From: Tribonema minus
Lineage: Eukaryota; Sar; Xanthophyceae; Tribonematales; Tribonemataceae
Direction of reading: 5' to 3'
DNA: 64,000 nt
Assembly: GCA_017506865.1 (NCBI GenBank)
Contig: JAFCMP010000060.1
Coordinates: 1 to 64,000 of the forward strand
The translations under genes were made by a program, and so were the position numbers. Under the pieces are notes generated by a model, which was not told the origin of the DNA, ran no database searches, and worked only from the letters and a program-made list of their open reading frames with translations. Below are positions 24,901-35,175 of the stretch, one piece after another (within the stretch, counting starts at the first letter, position 1; each line of letters starts with the position of its first letter).

Positions 24901-27900
24901 TTCTGCGCCCACTTTGCGCCGAACCAGCGCGCGTCGTCGCGGCGCTGCGCGTCGAGCGCGTCCGCGGCGGCGGCGAAGGGCGCGACGGCGGCGGCGGCGC
25001 GCGTCGCCGCCGCCTCCGCGGGCGTCGCTGCGCGCAGCGCCGCGGCGTCGACGCCCGCCAGGAGGCGCGCGCACGCGCCGGAGAGCACCGTCTCGCTGAC
25101 GAGCAGCCGCATCTGATGAGGGGAAGGAGGGCGCCGCGGGAGGGGAGTGCGTGAGGTGCTGCGGCAGTTGCGGCGGCGATGGCGTGACCGGCGGCAGCGG
25201 AGTGATCAGCGCCGCAGCCACCGCTGCAGAGGCGTGCTAGGTACACGCGCTGCACGCGACGACAGCGTTTGCTCGTCACGGGTCGCCTCGTCGCCTGTGC
25301 GCTATGCGTGTCGCGAGCGGTGGTGCAAGCACCCCGTGCTTCGATGCGCCACTGAGTGACGTTGCACGCCGCGGCACAGTGCACGCCGGCGATCCTACAC
25401 GGGGTCATCAGCGCTCCATGACGCAAGACCCTGCTGAAGAAACAGCATCCGTACGACGCGCACCTGCCGCTGCACGAGCTCCGGCACCGCCGCCGCGGCG
25501 ATGCCCGTGCCGCCGTCGCTGCTGAGCGTGACCGCGCGCCGGTCGGTGAGCATGCCGTCCGGCACGAGCGGCGACCGCAGCAGCCGCGCCAGCAGCCGCA
25601 CGACGCGCGCCTCCTGCCGCACGGACAGGGCGCCTGCGGAAGCGCATGGCGGCGGCGGCGGCAACACGCGAGAAGGGGCGTGCTTGAACTGTTGAGCATT
25701 GCCAAAGGAGAAGCTGCCGCAACATTCGCATGCAGTCGCGCCGAGCGTTGTGACAGTGTGGCGCGCGCACAGACCCCCGGGTCCACCAGCACAACGAGGT
25801 AGGTCATGATGTCTGGTGAGCATGCACAGGGCTAGCATGTCGCGCCAGCGGCGTGCGCACCTGCGGGCGTGCGCGCGTACGCCTCCGCCACGTTCGCCGC
25901 CAGCAGCGCGAGCGAGTGGCACCCGCGCAGCGGCGGCGGCGGCAGCCGCGCCGCCGCCGCCGCCGTGTCACCCAGTGTGTCCGCATAGTCCAGCACCAGC
26001 TGCATCAGCGCGCTGAGCGGTGCTCCCGCTGCCGCCGCGGCATTCGCTTCCCGCTCCCCGAGACGCGCCGGCAGCAGCGGCACCGTCAGGCACTGCTCCG
26101 CCAGCCACGCACGCGCTCCCTGCGCTGCTGCTGTCACTGCCGCTGCCGCTGAACGCGGCGCCGCCGTTGCGGGCGCCGCCGCCTCCGCCTCCGCTGCCGA
26201 CGCCGCGGCGTGCAGCGCCAGGCGCCACAGCGCCAGCGCCGGCGCGGATGCGCACGGCAGCGGCGCGGCATCTCCCCTGCCTGCGCGCCGTCGACCAGCA
26301 CCCCCCAGCCTGTTGCGCCGCCGCCGCTGCCGCTGCTGCCGCCGCGGCCAGCGCCGTGCGACAGCAGGACGTCGCGGACGACGCTCGGCAGCGCCAGGTC
26401 TTCGGCCGCCCAGCGCAAGCACAGGCGGTGGCAGTCGGAGAGTGCAGGCGCGGCGGCGGCGCTGCTGCCGCTGAGGCCACCGTCGGCGGCGCCGGCGTCG
26501 AGCCCGAGCAGCGACGACAGCACCTGCGACGGCAGCGAGCGGCGCGGCGCACAGCGGCGGCAGTGCTCAACAAAGAGCGCAAACGTTGCAGATGACTCGC
26601 CGCGGGCAGGAGGGGCGGCGACGGGCAGTGACGATTCTGCAGAGGCCTGCTGCAGCGACGTCCGTGCCCGCTGCCACCAGGTGATGGCAGCAGCGCGGAC
26701 AGCGAGGAAGCTGCGCTGCGGCACTTGGCGAGCGCGCAGCACGATGTGTGAAGAGTGCCCCCACACGCAGATTGCCGGCCTCGCGCACACCTGCTTGGCG
26801 CTGCTGAGAGGTGCTGCACCCTGCTGAGCTCCGGAGTGACCTCGCTGAGTGTGATTTTTGTGACGCAGTGAGCGCTGTCAGAGCCTGCATCGCCCCCGCG
26901 CTTCCCCCGACTTGCCGGCGCCAGCATGAGCTGGCCACGCGGTCAGCGACGCGCTGACGTCTGCTGCCCCTGCACTGCACCACGGCGCGGCCGTGCGCAC
27001 AGCGTCTATGCACCCCGCCAGGGCACACGTACGCGCAACATGACCGGTGCTCCATCACCAGAGAACTCGGCCAGCATCCCGAGCACCGTCCTCAGCCAGA
27101 GCCCCCCCCCCCCCCCCCCGATAAGCGCAGCACCGCTCAGCAAGTGCAGCAGCGCTCACCTGCAGCGGCGCCCCCGTCCCTCCCTCCTCCCGCCCGACGA
27201 AGCGCGCCTGCGCGTCCGCCGCCGCCTCCGCGAGACACGCCGCCAGCAGCCGCTTCAGGCGCAGCCGCTCGCCGCCGCCGCCGCGCGCAAGCTTGGCGGC
27301 AAAGTCCGCGCGCGGGTCGGCGCTGCGCAGCGCCGGCAGCAGCGCGGCGCCGGCGAACGCGCGTAGCCTGTCGCGGTCGCCTGCGGAGTGTGCACCCACC
27401 TCCAGGGATAAGATTCCTGCCTAAACACAGAGCCGCAGATTGTGCCGCATACCGATCTCAAGTGACTTGCTGATTGTAGGGCGTGTGCGCGCTACAGAGG
27501 ATACGTCACAGGTCTGCCATGCGAGGGCATGTACACCGCGGTGAGTCACGCTGCACTCATGACTGCGCTTGCGCGGACGGGGTCGACGCCGTGCACAGCT
27601 GCACGCAGCAAGGTGCAGGCGGCCAGCTTACACAGGACTCAGGAGGTGCAGACCACCGCATATCCAGGGTTAGGGTTAGGGTTAGCGGTTAAAACCTAAT
27701 CCTAACCCTAGCCCTACGCGGCGCAGTAGTTTGGGCCGCTGCAGCTGTGTTGCATTGAGCTCCTCTGCTCCCAGTGGCCCGCTGACAGCCGTGCTCAACA
27801 CATGTTCGTATGGAGCGCATGCACAGTGCACTGCGAGCGCCTGTCAGCATTTGAATTCATTGAACACGAGCATCAGGTTGAGAACACGTCCATGGCCTCA

Positions 27901-29158
27901 GCACGCCAAATGGCCAGCACGCTCTCGGCGTCGGCGCCGCACCGCCAACAGCAGCAGCGGCGGCGACGGCGCCAGCAGCAGCGACAGCAGCGCTCAGCAC
28001 TCACCCGCGAGCGCGGGTGCGTAGAAGTGCAGCAGCTGCAGCAGCATGGCGCACGCGGCGTCCGCGGGCACCGCGAACGGCACGCCGCGCGCCGCCATGA
28101 CCTCGCGCAGCCTGCGCACGTCCGCCAGCTTGCGGTCGAAGTCGGCACGCTCGCGGCCGCGCACTACCGCCGCCGCGTAGCGCCCCCTGTACCAGCGCTG
28201 CGGCGCGGGACGGGGCGCGCACGTGGAGCGCTGATGAATGGGTATCATCAATTACTGGCCACCCTGTGTCCCTTGCATATGGGATTCACGGGGCTTGCAG
28301 CTGGCATGGCGATGGCATCAACGGCTCTGACAGCGACCACGACTGTGATGACACGTGGGGGTGCTGCCGATGAGTCGGACATCACATAAGCTTCATGTGT
28401 TCTTACGCTGCGAGTGTTGAAGGCAGGCACAGCACAAGAGCTGATGCTGCATGCAGGGTCTGGAATAAGCGCACAAGCACATCACGACAGCACGCAGCTC
28501 ATGCTTGCGCACCCTTGAGGTGAAAGGGACGAGACAGTGGCCTGCCCTCATCGTGACTGCTTTGGTTTGCAAGCTGAACACCCAGGCTGTATACCTGCTG
28601 TTTACCACCCATGTAGTGTGGAAGCATGTGAAATCTCTGGTACCATTCACTAATGGCATGTGCAGTTGTAGCATGCGCCGACATGTGGTCAAGGACATGC
28701 AATGAGCGCAGTTTCCTTTGCCGTTGGCCAGGTACTTTTCCTTGCGGACACCACACGCCAATGGCTAGTGTTTGCACAGCGGAGACGACAGGGGTGAGCA
28801 CAGTGACACGTCTTGCGACGGCATATGGTAGTGTTGCGTGCTGAGGTCGTGTAGTGTTTTATAGCACGACGTGAGCGGCATCGGCGGTTCACATGACTGA
28901 TACACAATCAACGTGTCGTCGTAGCAACGTTGGAGGTCGTACCAGATGCCCTTCAGATCGTATCCCTGCAAAAACGTGAAACAGCACGGCACTCGGTGTG
29001 CTGTGCGTGCACTTGCTCACCTGCACTGTGATGGCGATAGTAGCATGAGCTCTCATCCTCTCTCTCTCTGCCCTCTCCTGTCTGGCCTTGGCAACCACAT
29101 CCTCTCTCGCTCCCTGACGCCCTGTTGTGCGCTTCAGCTCTCGGTCATTGGTGAACAT
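12927..29158 (-). CDS. HECT-domain E3 ubiquitin ligase, UBE3B/UBE3C-like, fifteen exons, about 1,380 residues
   Basis: Exons: 29158-29021, 28197-28005, 27380-27160, 26790-25861, 25633-25464, 25112-24531, 24046-23348, 22345-22202, 21786-21730, 21047-20829, 19226-19102, 18463-18271, 17120-17031, 15193-14961, 13074-12927. Phases agree at every junction. The start MFTNDREL is followed by a charged helix and an IQ-like motif across the exon 1/2 join ([12 protein letters not shown]), as in UBE3B. The HECT domain runs from about residue 1040 to the end: [60 protein letters not shown], then the catalytic Cys (codon 13026-13028) in [14 protein letters not shown] and the terminal GFELS. It would transfer ubiquitin from E2 to substrates through that Cys. 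Exon 4 has a one-base frame slip in the C4 run at 26274-26277 (exon length 930, one short of what the flanking phases need). The exon 4 acceptor at 26790 is the least certain. Confidence 0.93.
13064..13545. repeat. G-rich tandem copies around the HECT exon 15 acceptor
   Basis: The exon 15 edge (GATGGGCACCCTGA at 13065-13078) recurs at 13207-13220, and blocks such as CAGGTAGGTGGTGTGAGCCAGC recur near 13131, 13186, 13459 and 13516, separated by G runs. On the coding strand these are C runs before an acceptor. Interspersed GGGTTAGG-like stretches occur at about 13310-13375. Confidence 0.7.
13558..14386. repeat. Inverted repeat with arms of about 330 bp, carrying a protein-like fragment, in HECT intron 14
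   Basis: Arms at 13558-13890 (plus) and 14386-14065 (minus) are roughly 85% alike by eye and are separated by about 175 bp. Both arms encode a similar peptide containing NEKYA.HARVQA, then I.NDPPCD, then SRLFHIKI and PLVKPHEW. The hydrophobic strand ending in Asn-Asp-Pro-Pro followed by Ser-Arg faintly recalls helicase motif C of small replication proteins, but I do not identify the family. It could be an old mobile-element or virus-derived fragment, or a duplicated host exon. Confidence 0.7.
14549..14700 (+). mobile_element. Short LINE 3' tail, 5'-truncated copy
   Basis: Positions 14549-14689 match the last about 140 bp of the LINE at 2603-2744, including the end of its coding region and the AATTAATAAAA terminus. 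An 11-bp direct repeat, AGTACACAAAA, lies on both sides (14538-14548 and 14690-14700) and looks like a target-site duplication. Because the 2744 copy is also followed by AGTACACA, that sequence may instead belong to the element end. Confidence 0.8.
14711..14853 (+). mobile_element. Diverged LINE 3' tail, second subfamily
   Basis: This stretch keeps the landmarks of the LINE tail in order: GACACTTT, CACGTAGATTC, GCTTTGTCGCGCCCCGAGC, and AAGAAGTACGCAA at the end. It is much more diverged than the copy next to it, so it is probably an older insertion or a sister family. It lies immediately downstream of that copy in the same orientation. Confidence 0.65.
15222..15350. repeat. Interstitial telomere-like repeat
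   Basis: CTAGGGTTAGGGTTAGGG lies at 15226-15243, with scattered GGGTTAGG-like remnants to about 15350, in HECT intron 13. Confidence 0.7.
15510..16262. repeat. Minisatellite, GCTTTCGGGACTGGCTCGACT-like units
   Basis: About 750 bp in HECT intron 13 are built from CTTTCGGGA-CTGGCTCGAC blocks in units of roughly 15 to 30 bp, many in multiples of three. On the minus strand it reads SPES/ATPES-like in long open frames, and on the plus strand it is also open, which explains the spurious frames there. Confidence 0.9.
16845..17030. repeat. Donor-side copies with telomere-like sequence, downstream of HECT exon 13
   Basis: On the minus strand the exon 13 donor CTCCAG/GTGAGGCGCGCACGC is followed by AATCCTAACCCTAGGTGAGC-like units repeated about four times (near 16990, 16970, 16930, 16905 and 16870). 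Each has a CTAGGTGAGC donor look-alike joined to CCTAACCC telomere-like sequence. Confidence 0.75.
17105..17640. repeat. Four units copying the HECT exon 13 acceptor edge
   Basis: The real acceptor (17121) and first exon bases (CTGCAG/GTGCGGTCGCAGTC on the minus strand) are repeated at about 17235-17250, 17375-17395 and 17515-17535. Each copy is preceded by a CTTCAACTTCAAC-like run or its remnant and a CTGCCCCCAAA-type block. Unit length is about 130 bp. Copies carry substitutions that would spoil the reading frame. Confidence 0.85.
18030..18260. repeat. Copies of the HECT exon 12 donor edge
   Basis: The exon 12 end (18271-18330, encoding [16 protein letters not shown]) is repeated at 18127-18215 with substitutions and a small insertion. 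The following intron block (GGTATGCATACATGCAATGG near 18213) recurs in altered form at about 18047-18105. Unit length is about 150 bp. Confidence 0.85.
19405..19790. repeat. Three copies of the HECT exon 11 acceptor edge
   Basis: The edge GCCCAGGAAGAACGTGG...GCGCCTGCGGCAGA (real copy 19165-19235) recurs at about 19410-19475, 19570-19625 and 19725-19775, near-regular at about 160 bp. The intron part between copies repeats too (ACGCTGG then AGGGTTA then GCGGCAGC), including telomere-like AGGGTTA pieces. Confidence 0.85.
19840..20828. repeat. About six copies of the HECT exon 10 donor edge
   Basis: The exon 10 end (real copy 20829-20890, coding for [14 protein letters not shown]) recurs near 20665-20740, 20470-20600, 20280-20335, 20140-20195, 20005-20060 and, weakly, 19840-19900. 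The copy at 20470-20600 includes much more of the exon. Copies share an intron-side block (GCACGACT, then GACCACAATGT or a variant). A telomere-like run sits inside the array at 20256-20288. Confidence 0.9.
20256..20288. repeat. Interstitial telomere repeat, about five perfect CCCTAA units
   Basis: TAACCC is repeated without error for 33 bp inside HECT intron 10, embedded in the array of exon 10 donor copies. Confidence 0.9.
22325..22790. repeat. Copies of the HECT exon 8 acceptor edge
   Basis: The exon edge CATGGCGGCGAGCAGCGCCTGCG (real copy ending at 22345) is repeated with changes at about 22508-22535 and 22670-22695. Between them, blocks such as ACGCACGC.A..ATTG then GCATCCT.TT and CAGTGAG.TCATGG recur at 22390-22435 and 22455-22510. 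Confidence 0.8.
27665..27715. repeat. Facing telomere-like runs in HECT intron 2
   Basis: AGGGTTAGGGTTAGGGTTAG (about 27667-27686) is followed after a few bases by AATCCTAACCCTAGCCCTA on the same strand, so the two runs are in opposite orientation and could form a hairpin. Confidence 0.8.
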
Positions 29159-30841
29159 GACACAACAGTGGATCCTTGTCTTATGAACACCTTCGACCTC
29201 CAAGTGCTGCTCCCGGAGCAGTCACAGCAGCGCTTCTTGCTGCACACAGCAGCAAGTGCACCAAGCGCACAAACAAAGTTCACACAGAAAGCTCAACTTG
29301 AACGTGAAGTTTCCTTTCGTTGATCATGAGATCTCAAGTACGCTAAAGGCGATGAGGCCAGTGGTGATTGTGGCTGTGGTGCTGCTGGCGGTGGTGGTCG
29401 GAGTGCTGCACAATGTTCTGGTCATGGCGGGGCTCTATCGAGCCACTCCAGCAATGACCGATCCCTCCAGGTGATTTGCCATCGGTGATTGACCATTTTG
29501 TGCGAGCATACATTGTGCGAGCATACACGCCACCTTGACGCCATGCCGTCATTTCGCAGCGATGCCGTCGCGCGAATGGCTTTATCTTGCATTGCTAGCC
29601 TCAAAACCAATATCCGGCAAACAATTTGATTCGATGTGAGCAGATGCGTAAAGCTACAACCCAAATATCTCATTTATTTGATTGTCGACTGCATCTGGAG
29701 GCTTGAACACTTGAGAGTCGAGTCAGCATGGGGCAAACACCACCATTTGAGCCAGGGCAGCTTCGGGCGGACCAATCTTTGTTTGCCTTGTCAACCGGCC
29801 ACTGGCAGGCATAACTCATTCGACTCGATGGCATCAGCATTATGGGGTGACCTAATGGTGTTCAGGTGTATGCTCTGCTTGCTACGAGAAGATACACAAC
29901 GTCAGCGGTTGATTTGTTTTGTGGCTTTTAGAAGTCACAAGTGCATTGGCTGTCAACAGTCAGCTCGAAACCACACACCAGCTTTGTACTTCGCCGGCGG
30001 CCATCAGCACCTGACCCGGTGCGCAAAAGGCTTCTTCTCCGCTTATGACACCAACAGTACGAACAGCACCCTTGAGCCTACATAACACTGCTTCATTCCC
30101 AGACCCTCGACAACTGTTCTAGAACCAGAAATCATATTGTCATGATGTGCAGCAGTTGGAAAGCTGCAGGCAGGCGCTCCGTCGCCAATGCATGGCAGCA
30201 GAGAAAGCAGAGGCGTGGGAGGTGGTACACGTGTGCGTGAAAGTAGAAAGCGAGACATTAGCAGGGTGCACAAACTGGTCCCCCGGGGCAATTCTTCCCT
30301 CAAGCCGGGGGCAAAGTCTTGTCTTGCTCAAACAAATTGGTGTTTGGAGAAGTATTATTTGGCACAACACTACAACTAGGAGCGACTCCCAAAGGCGCTT
30401 GCATCATGCAAGGTATCATATTTGCAGCACAACCAAGTGACACATCTGTGTATGTTACATACAGCAGTGTGCCGTCCTATCATGGCTGCAGCAGCCCACA
30501 GCAGCGCTCATAGTAGCAGTCGAAGGCAGCAGCAGCAGCAGCCAAGCGTTCGCAAAGACTCGTCGTCGTTGACCTCATCAAGCACTCCTTACGCCAACAA
30601 CGCGGTCCCTGTCGCTCAAATAGCCTCAGCAGCCATGTGCTCCACTCAATAGGTACGCGCCTGCCGAACAGCGGAAATTTGAAGTCGAGAGCGACTGCAG
30701 CTGCTGCAAGTACCACGTGCACGCGCACCTCTCGCAAGCAAGAAGGCACGGCACGCACCCACACGCAACATCAGGCTTTCACGGCGGCGTGCCAACGCCG
30801 CGGACTGCAGCTGCCGCACGCCAACACACAGCTCGCACAGC
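29159..30841. other. Divergent intergenic gap, AT-richer
   Basis: This gap separates the start of the HECT gene (minus) from the paraoxonase-like gene (plus) and must hold both promoters. A plus-strand frame at 29636-30085 shows no recognisable family. A possible upstream exon of the paraoxonase gene may lie here (a GTACGC donor-like site follows CTCAATAG near 30652), but I cannot support it. Confidence 0.45.
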
Positions 30842-31751
30842 ATGTGCGCCGCCACGTACGAGCGATATTTCACACGCCCGCGCGCCGCCGCCGCCGCCGT
30901 GCCGCCGCCACCGCCGCCGCGCAGCTGCCGCCGCGTCGGCGACGCCGTCGGCGTGGAGGACATTGCGCGCGTCGCGCCGGGCGTCTACCTCGCCACGAGC
31001 GACGACCGCATGGCGCTGTGGGAGATCGACGCGCAGCCCGTGGACGCCGTGCCGGACGGCGCGCTGTACGCCATCGCCGTGGCGGAGGGCGCCGCGGACG
31101 CCGGCGACCCCGTTCTGACGCGGCTGGAGCTGCGGAACTTTCCGCGCGGCGTCGCGTTCCACCCGCACGGCCTGTTCTACGACGCCGCGGCGCGCGAGGC
31201 GTACGTGATCAACCACGCGTACGCGCGCGGCGGCGAGAGGGTAGACGTGTTCGGCGTGGAGGCGCGCGGGCGCGGTCTGGCGGTGACGTACCGGCGCAGC
31301 GTCGCGCCGCCGAGCATCGCGGACCAGCACTCCATGCTCAACGACCTGGTCGTCACGGGCCCGGACGAGCTGTACGCGACGCAGGTATGTAGTACGCGAT
31401 GCACGGGTATGTACCCGCACTCCACGCTCAGTGGCCTGGATTGCATGGGCCCGGACGAGCTGTACGCGACGCATAATAATGATTGATTGAAACTGCAGGT
31501 GTAGGCGTGGGGTATGTGTGTATGTGCGCAGCTCAACGCTGTCGTCGTGCGATGCGGCATCGTGCAACGGCGGTGCAGTGCAGCGCGCGGCGTGCGCAGC
31601 GCTGCAGCTGTGTCGTCAAGTCAACCGCCGTTGCCAGCTCGCCTGCGCCCTCCCTCCGCAGCGGCCGGCGGCGACGATGCTGCCGCAGCACGTGGCGAGG
31701 CGAACCATTACTTTGGGCCGTGCCCGCAGGCCAACCGCCCCCACGCTCCTA

Positions 31752-31792
<41 letters not shown>

Positions 31793-31827
31793 AGCGTTCC
31801 GCAGGCCAACTGCCACCCACACTCCTA

Positions 31828-31898
<71 letters not shown>

Positions 31899-34800
31899 AG
31901 CGTTGTTATCCTGCCCTACAGTGACCTGAGCGCTGTTTTTCGGCTCGCACCCCCCCCCCCCCCCCCTCTACCCCCTGCAGTTCCTGGTGGTGCCCATGCT
32001 GCCGACGGGCAAGGCGGGCTTCTGGGGCAAGCTGCGCCACCTTAAGGGCTTTGCCATCGTCGGGACAAACCGGCGCGCCGCGGCGATATGGCGCTGCACG
32101 GGCATAGGGCCCAAGGTGAGAGGGCGCGCCGGCGGCTGAGCACTGATGCCGTTTCATTTTCAGTTACATTGCAGTTACAGCGTCCTTGCAAAGCAGGATG
32201 CATGGGTTCTGCCGTGTTGGCGACTGTTTGCCGCTTGAGCATTTGCACTGCTGTGATGAGCAGCGCTCCACCTTTGTTAAAAGCACAAGTATCGTTCATG
32301 AATTTCATAGATGGCAACGGTGCGGACCCAGTCGTTCATGAATGGTTGTGGCAAGGACCGACGGCGGCGACGCGGCGTCCTGCAAGAACCTGCCAGAACC
32401 TCTCAGAACTTGCCAGTGCCCCCCCCCTTCAAAGATGAAACCTGCCGCCCCAGCCCTAGGGCGCGCACAATCGTTGCCACGGACGCTGAGCACTGCCATA
32501 AGCGTCTCGCGGCAGCGCGGCAGCGCGCCTCGCGAACGCGCGGCACCTCGCAGGCGTCGCGCCACGAGCGGCAGATCACTTTGGTCAGCTTGACTGTGAG
32601 GTGTCTGAGCGCTCGTTCAGGACACCTGCAGCCTGGGAGGCGCAGCCTGCTTTGGTCACCAGTGCCATACGCATTGCGGCTGGCGGAGCGACGGCGGCGT
32701 TCACGCGTGACTGAGCGGCGTGTGTGTGCTGCTGCCTCCGCGCGCTGCTGCTGCTGCCGCCGCTGCCGCAGGGGACGCCGCAGTGCGCGCCCGTCGCGGG
32801 CAGCGTCAAGCGCGCGCACTTCTACGACGGCATTGCCGCCAGCCCTGATGGCAGCCGGATCCTGGCGGGCGACCCGCTGCAGGTGACCTAACCCTTACCC
32901 TAGGTCACACATTGTACACATTGCAGTTGACCTAGCCCTACTTGTAAGCTTACCTGTACACGCGTTGCAGGTGACCTAGCCTAATTGTAACCCTACCTGT
33001 ACACACTGCAGGTGACCTAACCCTACTTGTGACCCTACCTATTGCTAAAAAAAGGTGCAACCTACCTGTACGCGGTATTGCTCAGGAGCGGTGGCAGTCG
33101 GAGTCCTCTTCTGTTGCGGTGTCCGCACATGCGTTAGTGTGCATGTGTGTGTGTACGCACGCTTCTGGTCTTCTGAGGACGTCCTCTACGTTGCTTGTGC
33201 CAAGGTCCAACACCCAGCTGCAACTTCAGCACTGCGTTCTGCCGGCTCGGCTGTGGGAGCAGCTGCGTAAAACACGCACGCTCGCCAGTCCTTGTGAGCG
33301 CGTACGCATCATGTAGGTGCCTGATGTGTGACGCGTTTTTGGCCGCACCGCACACGCAAGAACGGGCGTGGACAAGTGAGTGATCGTAAGGCGCCATTCA
33401 CCTCGCGCCATACAGCCAGCAGCGGCCAGCCGCCCGCACACGCCTCTCGGCCCGCTTCTATGTTAAATCGTACCATCGACACCACGCCTTCCCGGCGCGG
33501 CATCCGACGCGCACCTCTTGCCGCAGTGTCACGCCTCAAGGCAGCGAGGCATCCATCGCACGAGCGCGCATTTTTTTGCGACTCTCAGCGTCATCTTGCT
33601 ATGCCAACTCAACAGTTTCGCTCGCGATCTGGTTGTGGCATCGCTGTTACACCGTCACAGCGTCAAGCCCCGCAGCGCCAACAGGCATCACGCGCGCCGA
33701 TGAATTTGTCATGCTACGTGCCATCTTCTCCCCCACCAGTGCGTCGCCCCCCCCCCCCCCCCCTTCCCCCAGACGCTCAACCCCCCCCCCCCCCCCTTCC
33801 CCGCGCCGTTCCCCGCGCCTCCGCAGAGCGCGGTGCTGGTGTTCGACCGCGACGCCGCGACCGGCGCGCTGCAGTACGCAGAGACGGTGCCGCTGGCGGT
33901 GGCGCCGGACAACATCAGCACGGACCACACGAGCAAGACCGAGGCGTACATGATCGGCAGGTGGGTTGACGTGCGTGGTGCCTCCGTGGCCGGCAGGTGA
34001 CGCACCGTGCGTTGAAGTTAGCGCAGAGATGGAGAAGGTGGTTGCGGCGTCAGCGGTGGTGCAGTGGCGGTGGCAGCAGCGGCGGCGCTGATGCGGAGGC
34101 GCGCGCAAGACTGAGGCATGTCGTGCGACCAACGGCATCAAAACCGTCGCCGTTGCACGCGCAGAGGCAAGCTCTGGTTCTCTGCACAGTTGCTGAAATG
34201 CTTTCAATGCTCGTTTGCGGACGGCGGCCGTAGAAACGAGTGACAACATCGGTGCTGGCCTCACATCAGCAGACGTTTGTGAGCAGCCGTGGAGGCAAGT
34301 GACGACGTTGGCGCTCGCCGCGCATCTGCGACCACATGTGCGGATGCTTGACGCGATGCATACCGCTACAAGCTGCCCCAGCTCTGCCCTACCCAGTGCT
34401 CTGTTGGTCAGCGCGCGCTGCTTCCTCTTCCGAGGACGGCAAGGGGTGGCCGAGAGCCCCAAGAAGTGCGTCGACATGAAGCTGTTGCGTAACACCCTTG
34501 GAGTGCCTCCTGGTCCTGCGGAAGCATGCTTCGCTGCAGGGCACTCGGCAATTTACCTGGAGGGCACAAGATGCTGAGCGCTGCCATTGTTCGCCTCCTC
34601 CGTCGGCCCTCCGCAAAACGCTTGCTGCTTTGCCACATGATGCTGAATGCCGCTGTTCATGCGTTCCCCCAACTCATCCTCGTCAGCGCATGCGATGATC
34701 CCTAGGGCGGCGGCTGTTTGAAGCGCCTGCTGCGCTTTCAAAGAGTGCTTGCTTCAATAACCCAAGACATTACCCCCCATCCCCCCTCCTTCAATAAGCG

Positions 34801-35175
34801 CTCGCTTGCTTCGTCAGCCACAAGGCATTGACCCCCCCCCACCCCCGTACCCGCTTCCTCAGCATACAAGGCATTGACCCGCCCTTCCCCCCCCCCCCCC
34901 CCAACCCCCCCCCCCGCTTCCTCAGCATACACGCCATGGACTACCTCAAGGTGACCCTCAAGGCGCCGCACGTCGCAAAGACGGCCGACCTCGCGGGCGC
35001 CTCCGGCCGCGGCGGCGCGACGCGCCTCGTGCGCCGCGCCGACGGCAGCTACGCCAGCGAGCTGCTGCACTTCACCAACCAGCTGCCAGGGGTGTCGTGC
35101 GCGGTGCCCGTGGGCACGGCGCGCGTCATGTCGGGGAGCTGGTACTCGAACGGCGTGCTCATTTGCAAGGTGTAG
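30842..35175 (+). CDS. Paraoxonase/arylesterase-like six-bladed propeller protein, five exons, 390 residues
   Basis: Exons 30842-31384, 31981-32115, 32772-32882, 33827-33960 and 34926-35175 join with matching phases (0, 0, 0, 2) and GT-AG sites. Length is close to animal PON1 (355). Conserved PON features by position: GVEDI with calcium-type Glu39; FHPHGL with His109 (PON1 His115); VINHAYA with His125 (His134); MLNDLVV with Asn167 (Asn168); APDNIS with the Asp-Asn pair (Asp269-Asn270). The PON1 Asn224 position, NG in NGINISPDG, is Asp here (YDGIAASPDG). It is likely a calcium-dependent lactonase or esterase. The first 25 residues are alanine- and proline-rich with no clear signal peptide, so an unseen upstream exon is possible. 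Introns contain copies of exon edges and a CTG microsatellite. Confidence 0.88.
31385..31480. repeat. Copy of the paraoxonase exon 1 donor edge
   Basis: About 54 bp of exon 1 (31329-31382, CACTCCATGCTCAACG to GCGACGCA) is repeated at 31419-31472 with substitutions, in intron 1, so the unit is about 90 bp. Confidence 0.9.
31728..31900. repeat. Two CTG microsatellites inside a tandem duplication
   Basis: A unit GCAGGCCAAC...CTCCTACG-(CTG)n-.TGAGCGTT occurs twice, with 12 CTG units at 31754-31789 and 23 at 31830-31898. The same flanks on both show that the microsatellite was duplicated with its surroundings and then changed in length. Confidence 0.92.
32876..33080. repeat. Array of TGCAG/GTGACC junction copies after paraoxonase exon 3
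   Basis: The real donor is CTGCAG/GTGACCTAACCC at 32877-32894. Three copies follow at about 32921, 32966 and 33007, each about 43 bp and each with TGCAG next to GTGACC (TTGACC in the first), then CCTAACCCTA-like sequence and TACCTGTACAC. Confidence 0.9.
34742..34925. repeat. Acceptor-side copies before paraoxonase exon 5
   Basis: The acceptor context GCTTCCTCAG/CATACACGCCATGGAC (34916-34940) is preceded by copies at about 34849-34880, 34806-34832 and, weaker, 34747-34772 (GCTT.CTCAG, ACAAGGCATTGACC), each followed by a C run of 8 to 18. Units are about 45 to 65 bp. Confidence 0.88.

Noticed and set aside
29636-30085. 149-codon plus-strand frame in the AT-richer gap
   Set aside because: No motif, no splice partner and no homology that I recognise.
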